Assembly: GCA_964571375.1 (NCBI GenBank)
Contig: CAZNBL010000004.1
Span: 1-57,850 of the forward strand
DNA: 57,850 nt
DNA from: JAFTYR01 sp964571375
GTDB lineage: Bacteria > Pseudomonadota > Gammaproteobacteria > Burkholderiales > Burkholderiaceae_F
Direction: 5' to 3'
This document shows positions 34,535 to 42,245 of the stretch, piece by piece. The notes beneath the pieces were generated by a model. That model had not been told where the DNA came from and did not search any database. It worked only from the letters and a program-made list of their open reading frames with translations. A program made the position numbers and the translations under genes. How positions within the stretch are numbered: position 1 is the stretch's first letter; each line of letters begins with the position of its first letter.

Positions 34535-35464
34535 TTACATTGCGTTGAGCTGGCCGGCGTACAGAATGAACAGACGCAGGCACATCATGCCGAAAATAGC
34601 GCATGCTGCGGAGAGGTAGAAACCTCCGGAGGATTCGCGCAGACCCTTAACAAAGTTAACAGCCAGCGGTACCACAAAGCCGACACCGATTGCACCGAGC
34701 CAGAATACCTGGGCCCAGACGCCTTCTGTAAAGCCGACGAATGCGGCCTGTGCAGCGGCGTTGCCGCTGATAAGAGCAACAGCAATCATGAAGATACACA
34801 TTGCTTCAACAGCCATAATCGGCCATTCGGCAAGGTGCAGAGCATGCATATCGCTTCCTTCGCGGTCGGCGCCGAAGCAGCCGGCACCGATGAGCTTGAT
34901 CGCAGCACAGCCGGCGGAGAAGCCGGAAGCCACGAACAGAGCCGGAAGCACTGCTGTGTTGATCAGCGGGAAGCGGATCAGAGCGGAGATGAGGAAGCCT
35001 GTGTAGGCACAGATTGCCACTGCGAGGAACAGAACGATCCAATCGAGCGGTGCACGTACCTTAGCAAAGGCGGCTGTGAGCGGAGCCAGGCACTTCAATG
35101 CCGGGTGGTCACGCAGTGTAACGAGCATCAGTACAAACACAAGCGGGATGTACAGAAGCAGAGCCATTACACCGATACTCATCACCGATGTCGGGTTGTA
35201 GTAAATCAGAATGCGCCAGAAAACCAGCGGATTCGTCAGGTCGAGCACGAGGCAGACCATACCTAACACGATGGTAACGAAACCAACGAGTGTTGCAGCT
35301 TTCATGGAAGGTGTATCAGCATGGGAACCCTTGAAGAGGTTCATGCAGATAGCGATGGCAACGGCACCGCCCGAAATACCTGCTAAAAAGAGGTAAACGG
35401 CGATCGGCCACGGCCAGGCGACACCCTGAGATAAGCCGGTTACAAAGTCCATGCCAATTTCCAT
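34535..35464 (-). CDS. mccD: NrfD-type membrane quinol oxidase subunit of the sulfite reductase system (MccD)
   Basis: A 309-residue membrane protein with about eight hydrophobic segments, of the NrfD/PsrC family that oxidises menaquinol without haem. The opening WPWPIAVYLFLAGISGGAVAI matches the family quinol-site region, and the following loops carry charged residues (LTNPLVFWRILIYYNPTSVMSIG). RBS GGAG lies before the ATG. It starts two bases after the Fe-S subunit gene. Together with that protein it would pass electrons from menaquinol to periplasmic MccA. Confidence 0.92.
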   Translation of the reverse strand: MEIGMDFVTGLSQGVAWPWPIAVYLFLAGISGGAVAIAICMNLFKGSHADTPSMKAATLVGFVTIVLGMVCLVLDLTNPLVFWRILIYYNPTSVMSIGVMALLLYIPLVFVLMLVTLRDHPALKCLAPLTAAFAKVRAPLDWIVLFLAVAICAYTGFLISALIRFPLINTAVLPALFVASGFSAGCAAIKLIGAGCFGADREGSDMHALHLAEWPIMAVEAMCIFMIAVALISGNAAAQAAFVGFTEGVWAQVFWLGAIGVGFVVPLAVNFVKGLRESSGGFYLSAACAIFGMMCLRLFILYAGQLNAM

Positions 35465-35466
35465 CT

Positions 35467-36132
35467 TTACACTCCTTGTTTAACGACCGGAATATAACGA
35501 AGGCTCGGTTCGGTACCCAGGTGCGGTCTGATGCGCACAGAGTCCTTTACTGCAAGCAGCTTGTTGACATAGGACTGCGGGTCATTGGCGTCACCGAAAA
35601 TCAATGCGCCGTGACGGCAGGCCGAGACACAAGCCGGGTCTTCGCCCTTGGCCAAACGAGAGTGCAGACAGAAATCGCAGTTCTCGGCAACTTTCGTTTC
35701 TTTATTGATGAAACGTACGTTGTAAGGACAAGCGGCGATGCAGTACTTGCAGCCGACGCACTTGTCGTTGTCCATCGTAACGATGCCTGTAGCGGGATCG
35801 CGGTGTGCGGCGCCGGTCGGGCAGACCTTCACGCACGGAGCATCTTCACACTGCTGGCAGGAGACGCGGACATATTTACGTTCGCCCGGAGCGGCAGACT
35901 GTCTTTCGAGAGTCATACGCAGCTGACCGGCCGGCACGTTATTGGTTTCACTACAGGACCTCTTACAGAGTCCGCAGCCGATGCACTTGTTCTGGTCGAA
36001 GACCATCACATAATGCGGGCGGGACTTGTCGTCTTTCTTGTCGCCTGTGCTGCAGCCGCCAAGCGACAGCACAGCCAACGAACCTACACCGGCGCCTGTG
36101 AGAAACTTTCTTCTGTCGATCTTATTGCTCAC
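35467..36132 (-). CDS. mccC: Periplasmic four-cluster Fe-S protein of the sulfite reductase system (MccC)
   Basis: A 221-residue NrfC-like electron carrier. It starts with a Tat signal (NKIDRRKFLTGAG) whose hydrophobic part ends in a lipobox-like LSLGGC, so it may be membrane-anchored. Four cysteine sets bind 4Fe-4S clusters: CIGCGLCKRSC, CQQCEDAPCVKVCP, CVGCKYCIAACP, and CDFC with a later CVSAC. The start is GTG at 36130-36132 with AGGAGA six bases upstream; the longer ATG frame overlaps the TPR gene and has no signal peptide. It bridges MccD and MccA. Confidence 0.92.
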   Translation of the reverse strand: MSNKIDRRKFLTGAGVGSLAVLSLGGCSTGDKKDDKSRPHYVMVFDQNKCIGCGLCKRSCSETNNVPAGQLRMTLERQSAAPGERKYVRVSCQQCEDAPCVKVCPTGAAHRDPATGIVTMDNDKCVGCKYCIAACPYNVRFINKETKVAENCDFCLHSRLAKGEDPACVSACRHGALIFGDANDPQSYVNKLLAVKDSVRIRPHLGTEPSLRYIPVVKQGV

Positions 36133-36175
36133 GTTGTTTCTCCTGGACAAGTTCCGGAGGACCGGAACCCGTCGT

Positions 36176-36835
36176 TTATCTATTCTTTTCCTGTGCCAAA
36201 CGAATCTCGGCATTGGCAATGGCGTTTCTCAACGCTCTTGCCTTTGAGGGATCTGCGTTGTTGGCGAGCAGCTTTTCCCAACCGTCGATCGCTTCCTGAT
36301 AGCGTCCTGCGAAGAACGCATCCTGAGCGATCAGCATCGTCGACTGAACCTCATAGGGGTCGAGCGACAGTGCCCGGTCAAGGGCTTCACGGGTTTCCGC
36401 ACTGATCTTTCTGCCGTCGCGGTAGTAAAGAGCGTTTGCCTGAAAACCGTAAATATCTGCTCTCGGTCCGGTCTGCTTCAAAGCTTCTTCAAGCGTCTGC
36501 ACGGCTTCCGGGAACATTCCGCCCGCCATGTAGTTCGAAGCAAGTTCGATCTTTGCATTGACGTCGAACGGCAGGTTCTGCACCGCTCTGCGGCCCTCTG
36601 TGATCTTTGCGGCAAGCCGATGATCTTTTGTATCGTCGACCCGCTGATCGCTCCAATCACGGAAGTGACCGATCGAGGCGTAGACTGCAACGCTCGCGCC
36701 GAGCATAAGAGCTGTAAACACCGAGACCTGCAGTCTCATGCGGCGGGAAGCGTTCCCGCTGCGGCCGTAGCATGCAAACACCGCTCCGGTAAGGAGGATG
36801 ACTGCTGCAAGTGCTATGGTGAGACTGCTGTTCAT
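36176..36835 (-). CDS. Membrane-anchored TPR protein, CcmI/NrfG-like
   Basis: A 219-residue protein with two N-terminal membrane segments (about 4-22 and 36-54) and a periplasmic helical repeat domain from about residue 85: ELASNYMAGGMFPEAVQTLEEAL, ALYYRDGRKISAETREALDRAL, IAQDAFFAGRYQEAIDGWEKLL. CcmI and NrfG proteins of this form hold apocytochrome c C-termini for haem attachment. It lies between the isomerase and the Fe-S subunit, so it probably presents MccA to the dedicated haem lyase. Confidence 0.82.
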   Translation of the reverse strand: MNSSLTIALAAVILLTGAVFACYGRSGNASRRMRLQVSVFTALMLGASVAVYASIGHFRDWSDQRVDDTKDHRLAAKITEGRRAVQNLPFDVNAKIELASNYMAGGMFPEAVQTLEEALKQTGPRADIYGFQANALYYRDGRKISAETREALDRALSLDPYEVQSTMLIAQDAFFAGRYQEAIDGWEKLLANNADPSKARALRNAIANAEIRLAQEKNR

Positions 36836-36862
36836 CGTAGATTCCGTTTGTTAAAACATTCG

Positions 36863-37693
36863 TCAGCCGTGAGGCCAGGCCTTCTTACCGGACTGACCCT
36901 GAGCTTCTCCGCCCGATGCGCCGCCCATACCCATTCCGTGATGCGGATTGGACATGCCGGACATACCGTTGCCGGAGACAGCACCCGGTTTTTCAACCTT
37001 GACCAACTTAACTTCAAAGATGATGGCCGATTCAGGCGGGATCGGACCAGCACCCTCTTCGCCGTAAGCGAGAGAAGCCGGAATAGCGAAGCGATATTCG
37101 CTGCCTTCCTTCATCAGCTGCAAACCTTCCTTGAAGCCGGGAACCAGAGACATCACAACGAACTTAGCCGACTTCTTTTCCTTGGCGGTACCTTCGAATT
37201 CAGTACCGTCGATAAGCTTGCCGACGTATTCGACAGTCACGATATCTTCTTCTTTCGGAAGTGCTCCGGAACCCTGAGCGAGAACTTCGTACTGAAGACC
37301 GGATGCAGTGGTGACCACACCCTTCTTAGCCTTGTTCTTAGCCAGGAAAGCTTCGCTGTCCTTCTTGTTCTGATCGATAACCTTCTGGACTTCGGCTTCA
37401 TAGAGCTTATTGAGACGTTCGGCTCTTGCATTGAGATACTTGAGCACTTCATCGTCATTCAATTCGCTCTTGTTCTTGAGAGCATCCACGACCCCTTTGA
37501 CAACAAGGTCCATGTCGACGTCTGCACCCATCTGGGTCTGCTTGTAGATCTGAGAGGAAAGGTAATTTCCCATCGAAGCGCCCAAGCTGTAGGACTCTTT
37601 AGCTGCATCGGTATTGAGCGCCTGAGCGCATGCCAAGCCGCTGAAACCAAGGGCTAAAGTGAGCGATAACACTGCTTTCTTAAGGGTGAACAT
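36863..37693 (-). CDS. mccB: FKBP-type peptidyl-prolyl isomerase with Met/His-rich tail (MccB)
   Basis: A 276-residue periplasmic isomerase. Signal peptide to about residue 23; residues 27-120 form the helical dimerisation domain of the FkpA/Mip type; the FKBP catalytic domain spans about 130-232 (VTVEYVGKLIDGTEFEG, VPGFKEGLQLMKEGSEYRFAIP, LAYGEEG). The last 40 residues, absent from FkpA, contain a GNGMSGMSNPHHGMGMGG cluster, a plausible Cu(I)-binding tail. MccB in the Wolinella cluster is also a peptidyl-prolyl isomerase. It would help fold the large octahaem protein. Confidence 0.9.
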   Translation of the reverse strand: MFTLKKAVLSLTLALGFSGLACAQALNTDAAKESYSLGASMGNYLSSQIYKQTQMGADVDMDLVVKGVVDALKNKSELNDDEVLKYLNARAERLNKLYEAEVQKVIDQNKKDSEAFLAKNKAKKGVVTTASGLQYEVLAQGSGALPKEEDIVTVEYVGKLIDGTEFEGTAKEKKSAKFVVMSLVPGFKEGLQLMKEGSEYRFAIPASLAYGEEGAGPIPPESAIIFEVKLVKVEKPGAVSGNGMSGMSNPHHGMGMGGASGGEAQGQSGKKAWPHG

Positions 37694-37741
37694 ACTTGCT
37701 TCTCTAAAAATATCGTTACTGCTGGAAAGAAACTCTGCGGT

Positions 37742-38170
37742 TTACGGCTTTTCGACGGGTCGTCCCGAAAGCATCCATCCCTGGATTCCGTCGGGCATCT
37801 GACGAACGTCCGTGTAACCGAGCTTCTGAACTTCTCTGGCGGCCATTTCACTGCTGGTGCAGAGACGGTTGGCACAGTAGAAAACGATCGTCTTGTCCTT
37901 GTCGGCCGGAAGAAGTTTCTTCCAATCCTTCACGTTGAAGAAGATCGCGCCGGGGATAAAGCCGCGGCTCCAGATATCAAAGGTATTGACATCGTAGAAA
38001 GGAACCTTGGCCTGCCACAGCATTTCTGCTTCGCGCATCGAAATCTGATTGAGCTCGATTTCGTAAACCGGGGCTTCGACCCATTCTTCACCGCCGCCGG
38101 CTTCGACCGAGGCCAAAGGAGCGATTGCGAGGAGGGTACTGACTGCAAGCCCTGTTAAAAGTTTCTTCAT
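37742..38170 (-). CDS. Periplasmic rhodanese-like protein
   Basis: A 142-residue exported single-domain rhodanese. Signal peptide to about residue 24 (PLASVEAGG), then the fold with VPFYDVNTFDIWSRGFIPGA and the active-site loop FYCANRLCTSS; C99 is the expected persulfide cysteine and C104 is an extra one in the same loop. Rhodaneses move sulfane sulfur. Its place directly after mccA suggests handling of sulfur species produced or consumed near sulfite reduction, such as thiosulfate or sulfide, but the substrate is unknown. Confidence 0.87.
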   Translation of the reverse strand: MKKLLTGLAVSTLLAIAPLASVEAGGGEEWVEAPVYEIELNQISMREAEMLWQAKVPFYDVNTFDIWSRGFIPGAIFFNVKDWKKLLPADKDKTIVFYCANRLCTSSEMAAREVQKLGYTDVRQMPDGIQGWMLSGRPVEKP

Positions 38171-38246
38171 AATTCTCTGTGTTTCCTCTGATCCGGTCCG
38201 AAGACCGGATCAGACTGTTGATTGCGATTGACTAACCGACAGGAAA

Positions 38247-40274
38247 TTACTTAGCCGGGTTGTCGAGGATCGCCTGAGCCTGTGTCAGGTAAGCCTTAGC
38301 TGCATCGGTGCGGCCCTTGGCGTAATTGAACGCATGGACGCCCCAAGAACCGTCTTCTTCGATCATCTTGTTGATGTCGTCAGCCTTGTCGCGAAGCAGC
38401 ATGACCTGGGCCTTCTGTTCCGGATTGAGCTTAGTGACTTCAAGAAGCTTGTCGATGCGCTTAACGCCGGCGACGTTCTGCTGTGTAGCTTCCTTAACGG
38501 GGTTCTGCCACTTCATGACTTCGTTATAGATAGTCTTCTGATCCTTGTAGATCAGGCCTTCGTCCAGTTCGGACTGGAACGGGCTGTGGCAACCCTGACC
38601 TTCGAGAACCTGCAGGTCGGCAGAGGACGTACGTGCGCAGCTCCACATCAGGTCAACGAAACCGTGACCTTCTTCATCGCGGGAAATACGCCAGCCCTTG
38701 GAGTTGGACTTGCGGCTCTGGCCTTCGGCCGGGTTCATCATCTTGACTTCAGGATCAACACCGATCTTCCAGAGGTGAGAACGACGGACGGCGTCGAAGC
38801 CGGCCATGTCCGGACGCTGGATAGCTGTGAAGTTTTCGCAGCTCATTGTGAACGGCATATGGCAGGCAATACAATCGACCTTGCTGTGTGTATCAGCGTT
38901 GGCAGCCATATCAGCCTGCGGCTTGTGGCATTCCTGACATGTAGTCTTCATGTTCGGCTTTGTGAAGTAGGACTTCCAATCGTTGCCGGTAATTTCATGA
39001 GGATCGTGACATGTGACGCAGCGCATACCCTTTTCATAGTGCTTGGACATGTAAAGCTGAGCACCTTCTGTACCGCAGGACGGGCAGGAGGACTTAGTCT
39101 TGGCGTTGAATGCACGTTCAAGTTTGCCCTTGGCATCGGGACGGTTGACTTCGTCTTCGACGAAGTTCAGACGCTGGTGGCAGCGGTCGCAGTTAGTCTG
39201 CATGTTGTTGGTGTTACCGACCAGGTGGCCGCCTTCACCGTGACATTCTTCGCAGGAAATACCGCGGGAGATTGTGTGCTTCTGCAGGGCCTTGGCGTTG
39301 CCGAGGTCAGCAAAGAATTCCTTCTTATCCTTATAGTCGAACTTGAAGGCGTGGCAGACTTCGCAGTAAGAAGTTGCCGGCTGGAAGAGCAGCTTGCCTT
39401 CGTAAGTAGAACCGTAGGATGTCATACCCCACTGGTGAGAAGCGGAAGGACCGAAATCCTTAAGTTCTGTCGGGAAGTCGGGGATGACCTTGTTGATCAT
39501 CTTGGCGCGTTCCGGAGTCAGCCATTCTGCCCAACCGCGGGAGAACTGGTTACCGCCGGCAACCACTGTACCTGTACCGTCTTTCAGAAGACCGTCACGA
39601 ACGTGGTAAGAACCGCGGACGAGCCATGCGTCGACATAACCGTACTTAGTACGCGGTGTACCGACTGTGGCGTATACGACTTCTTCAGTAATACCGTCCG
39701 GCAGGATGGAAGCCTGAGAACCGTACAGCTTCTTCTTCAGATCGTTGTCAACTTCGGGATGTTCGCCCGGGAAGCGGATAGTCTGAGCGTGACGGGATCT
39801 CTTCCATCTTTCGTACTGAATAGCGTGGCATTCGCCGCACTTTTCAGCGCCTACGAACTTATTCGGGAAGTCGAGAATGGAACGCTGACCGAGGCGGTAC
39901 TGAGAAGCCATCTTGCGGCCGTCGGGCTGATGCGAGCTGTACTTCTGAGCATTACCTTCGCCGAGGTATTCGGAACCGCGGGAAGAAATTGCAACTTTAC
40001 CGACTACACGGCCTTCTTTACCGTAAACAGCGAAAATCGGATGATGCTGGAACAGATAGTCCCACATTTCCTTTTCCTGAACGATATAGTCCTGGAGTGT
40101 ACGAATACCCTTCGTCGGTTCTGTCAGGTCCGGTTTGTCCCAAACAGCCTGCGTCATGGCATTCATCTTCTGCGGCGGCAGAGGCTCGCCCTGCTGTGCA
40201 TTAGCAGTAACGGCAGCCATTGCGGCAACACAAAGCATGGCTCCTAGGGCAGTCTTTGTAGTTTTGTTTGTCAT
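38247..40274 (-). CDS. mccA: Octahaem dissimilatory sulfite reductase MccA/SirA
   Basis: A 675-residue periplasmic multihaem cytochrome c that should reduce sulfite to sulfide with six electrons. Numbering from the chosen ATG at 40274 (AGGAGA upstream, clean signal peptide to residue 26): seven CXXCH sites with histidines at 150, 308, 345, 366, 423, 450 and 472, and one CX15CH site with cysteines at 546 and 562 and histidine 563. CX15CH is the MccA/SirA hallmark for the active-site haem. Three non-haem cysteines remain in the mature protein: C397 and C400 in SCPSCG and C479 in MSCENF; in Wolinella MccA two cysteines bind a Cu(I) next to the haem. It is the first gene of the operon. NrfA, ONR and Otr octahaem enzymes do not have CX15CH. 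Confidence 0.95.
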   Translation of the reverse strand: MTNKTTKTALGAMLCVAAMAAVTANAQQGEPLPPQKMNAMTQAVWDKPDLTEPTKGIRTLQDYIVQEKEMWDYLFQHHPIFAVYGKEGRVVGKVAISSRGSEYLGEGNAQKYSSHQPDGRKMASQYRLGQRSILDFPNKFVGAEKCGECHAIQYERWKRSRHAQTIRFPGEHPEVDNDLKKKLYGSQASILPDGITEEVVYATVGTPRTKYGYVDAWLVRGSYHVRDGLLKDGTGTVVAGGNQFSRGWAEWLTPERAKMINKVIPDFPTELKDFGPSASHQWGMTSYGSTYEGKLLFQPATSYCEVCHAFKFDYKDKKEFFADLGNAKALQKHTISRGISCEECHGEGGHLVGNTNNMQTNCDRCHQRLNFVEDEVNRPDAKGKLERAFNAKTKSSCPSCGTEGAQLYMSKHYEKGMRCVTCHDPHEITGNDWKSYFTKPNMKTTCQECHKPQADMAANADTHSKVDCIACHMPFTMSCENFTAIQRPDMAGFDAVRRSHLWKIGVDPEVKMMNPAEGQSRKSNSKGWRISRDEEGHGFVDLMWSCARTSSADLQVLEGQGCHSPFQSELDEGLIYKDQKTIYNEVMKWQNPVKEATQQNVAGVKRIDKLLEVTKLNPEQKAQVMLLRDKADDINKMIEEDGSWGVHAFNYAKGRTDAAKAYLTQAQAILDNPAK

Positions 40275-40713
40275 CTTATTTCTCCTATGTAAACTTAATT
40301 TCTTAAGTTCCATGCGGATTATTAAAAACGAGGCTTGTTTCCGAATAATCCAAGGTCAAATCTATTCTTAAATTTCCTTAAGATTAAGTGGATATTTAGC
40401 CTAAGTGTTTCTACTTACCTCGCCCATCCCGTTGAATTAACGGCTGATTTCCCCTTCAAAACCACTCTTCGTATCGAATTCCTCCTGAAACCGCATTCAA
40501 AAACCGTCGTTTTCTATAAGCAGCAGAATTTCTCAACCGGCCCCTTCGGAAAGAGAACACCTGATAAAAAACAAAACTTGCTCCGATGCACTTTCTTAAA
40601 AATCCGTTTTAAAAAGCCGCAGAAAAATCACGCTCTACGGCTTCGGTCTCAGTGCTCCGTACACATCTTTTTTTCCTGGCTACAATAGGGATTCCATTTA
40701 TGAAGGAATATGT
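40275..40713. promoter_or_regulatory. Divergent regulatory region between mccA and the small membrane protein-sbcDC unit
   Basis: A 439-base AT-rich gap. On the mccA side, TCTTAA at 40366-40371 and TTAAGA at 40378-40383 form a palindrome (spacer ATTTCC) about 90-110 bases before the start. A TACAAT box at 40681-40686 lies about 25 bases before the rightward start and may be a -10 element. I see no two-component mccRS genes and no clear FNR site. Confidence 0.4.
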
Positions 40714-41004
40714 ATGAAAAAGAATATGCTCGGCTACGGCCTGCTGATTGCGGCTCTTGTGCTTTTCGGCGTGCTGATCGGCTACTTCGAACTCTCTCCC
40801 TACTGGGGCGTCATCCCCTGCATCATCGGCGGCTTCAGCGGTTCTTACATGAGCGACCTCACTCAGATCCTGCTCAACCCGAACGTCGATATCACCAAGC
40901 GCGACAAAGTACTGAAGTCTCTTCGCGTACTTACTTTCGGCTGGACATTCCTTTCCGTCGTCTTCATTCTGACCGGTTACGCTCTGGTGCCTTACCTTAA
41001 GTAA
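40714..41004 (+). CDS. Small membrane protein of unknown function upstream of sbcD
   Basis: A 96-residue protein with clear membrane segments at about 5-25 and 72-94 and a weaker one near 30-48 (WGVIPCIIGGFSGSYMSDL). The loop between (NPNVDITKRDKVLKSLR) is charged. I do not recognise a family. RBS AAGGA precedes the ATG. The sbcD start is three bases after its stop, so it is probably co-translated with SbcDC by position only. Confidence 0.7.
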   Translation: MKKNMLGYGLLIAALVLFGVLIGYFELSPYWGVIPCIIGGFSGSYMSDLTQILLNPNVDITKRDKVLKSLRVLTFGWTFLSVVFILTGYALVPYLK

Positions 41005-41007
41005 GCC

Positions 41008-42243
41008 ATGCGACTGCTTCATACCTCGGATCTGCACCTCGGACAGGTGCTTTATTCAAAATCGCGCCTGGACGAGACCGAAAAGTTTCTCAACTGGCTC
41101 ATCGAACTGATCCGAAAAGAGAGCATCGACGTTCTCCTGATTTCAGGCGATATTTTCGATACCACGTCACCCTCGAACCGTGCGCTCGGACAGTTCTTCG
41201 ACTTTCTCGACAGAGTCTGCCGGACCACCGGCTGCTCGGGCGTTGTGGTGACCGGCGGCAATCACGACTCCCCGAGTCTGCTGAGAGCCCCCGAAAACGT
41301 ATTGAGAAGTCTCGGCATCCATATAGTGAGCGCAGCCTGCGCCGATCCCGGGTATGAAGCACTGTTATTAAATAAGAAAGACGGCACACCTTTGTGTATT
41401 GTCGGCGCCGTCCCGTTCCTTCGGGACCGGGACGTACGTCTCTCGCGCGCCGGAGAAAGCACGTCTGACAAAGAAGCGGCTCTCTTGAACGGCGTGCGCC
41501 GCCATTACGCAGCTGTCACCGAAAGAGCCCTTGCCCTGCGGGCTGAAAACCCCGGCATTCCGATGGTTCTGATGGGACATCTCTTTGCACAGGGCGGCGA
41601 AATTCACGACGGCGAAGGCGTCAGAGAACTCTACATCGGCGACCTCTGCCGGGTACAGTCCGACGTCTTCGATCCCGCTTTCGCTTATGTGGCGCTCGGC
41701 CACCTACACCGCGCCCAGAGAATCAAAGGACGCACGGAAATCCGCTACAGCGGCTCTCCCTGCCCGATGAGTTTCAGCGAAGCGAAACTTACCAAATCGG
41801 TACTGATTGCCGAATTCGAAAAAGAAGAGCTCAAAGAGGTCCGTCCGGTTACGGTTCCCTCCTTCCTGCAACTCGTATCCGTCGAAGGCGAATTCGAAGA
41901 TATCCGAAAGAAGCTGCTTGATCTTGCGGCTTCGGAAAGCACTGCCTGGGTCGACATCTATCACACCGGCAGCAAAATTTACCCGAGCCTTCAGGACAAG
42001 CTCCTCGAAGGCATCGAAAATCCGAAATTTACGATTCTGCGCGTAAGGGACGCGGCCAAACGCGCCGCTACTCTGCGCTCGCAGCATCACGGCGAATCGC
42101 TTGACGATCTCTCGCCCGAACAAGTCTTTGAACGCCGTCTGGAAAAAGCCGACATCGGCCGCGACAGCGAAGACTACACAATCCTCAGAAACTTATTCCG
42201 GGAAGTGCTCCATATGTACGCCCGACCTGAAGACGCCGAATAA
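41008..42243 (+). CDS. sbcD: Nuclease SbcCD subunit D
   Basis: A 411-residue Mre11-type nuclease. Phosphoesterase motifs are HTSDLHLG (residue 5 on), ISGDIFD, GGNHDSP, and the later GHLFAQGG and ALGHLHRAQ, which supply the two-metal site. The C-terminal part (about 260-411) is the SbcC-binding region. It pairs with sbcC two bases downstream. SbcCD cuts hairpins and trims double-strand breaks. Confidence 0.94.
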   Translation: MRLLHTSDLHLGQVLYSKSRLDETEKFLNWLIELIRKESIDVLLISGDIFDTTSPSNRALGQFFDFLDRVCRTTGCSGVVVTGGNHDSPSLLRAPENVLRSLGIHIVSAACADPGYEALLLNKKDGTPLCIVGAVPFLRDRDVRLSRAGESTSDKEAALLNGVRRHYAAVTERALALRAENPGIPMVLMGHLFAQGGEIHDGEGVRELYIGDLCRVQSDVFDPAFAYVALGHLHRAQRIKGRTEIRYSGSPCPMSFSEAKLTKSVLIAEFEKEELKEVRPVTVPSFLQLVSVEGEFEDIRKKLLDLAASESTAWVDIYHTGSKIYPSLQDKLLEGIENPKFTILRVRDAAKRAATLRSQHHGESLDDLSPEQVFERRLEKADIGRDSEDYTILRNLFREVLHMYARPEDAE

Positions 42244-42245
42244 TC

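Noticed and set aside
38334..40247. 637-codon open frame antisense to mccA
   Set aside because: The opposite strand encodes a protein with eight haem motifs and a signal peptide. The antisense frame has no RBS or family features and arises from codon bias.
38247..40274. Octahaem nitrite, tetrathionate or hydroxylamine reductase
   Set aside because: The CX15CH site, the MccB/C/D neighbours and NosL-type protein fit MccA/SirA; NrfA-type CXXCK and Otr/ONR patterns are not seen.
40335..40688. 117-codon frame between mccA and the small membrane protein gene
   Set aside because: AT-rich regulatory DNA, no RBS, no domain; translation is basic and of low complexity.
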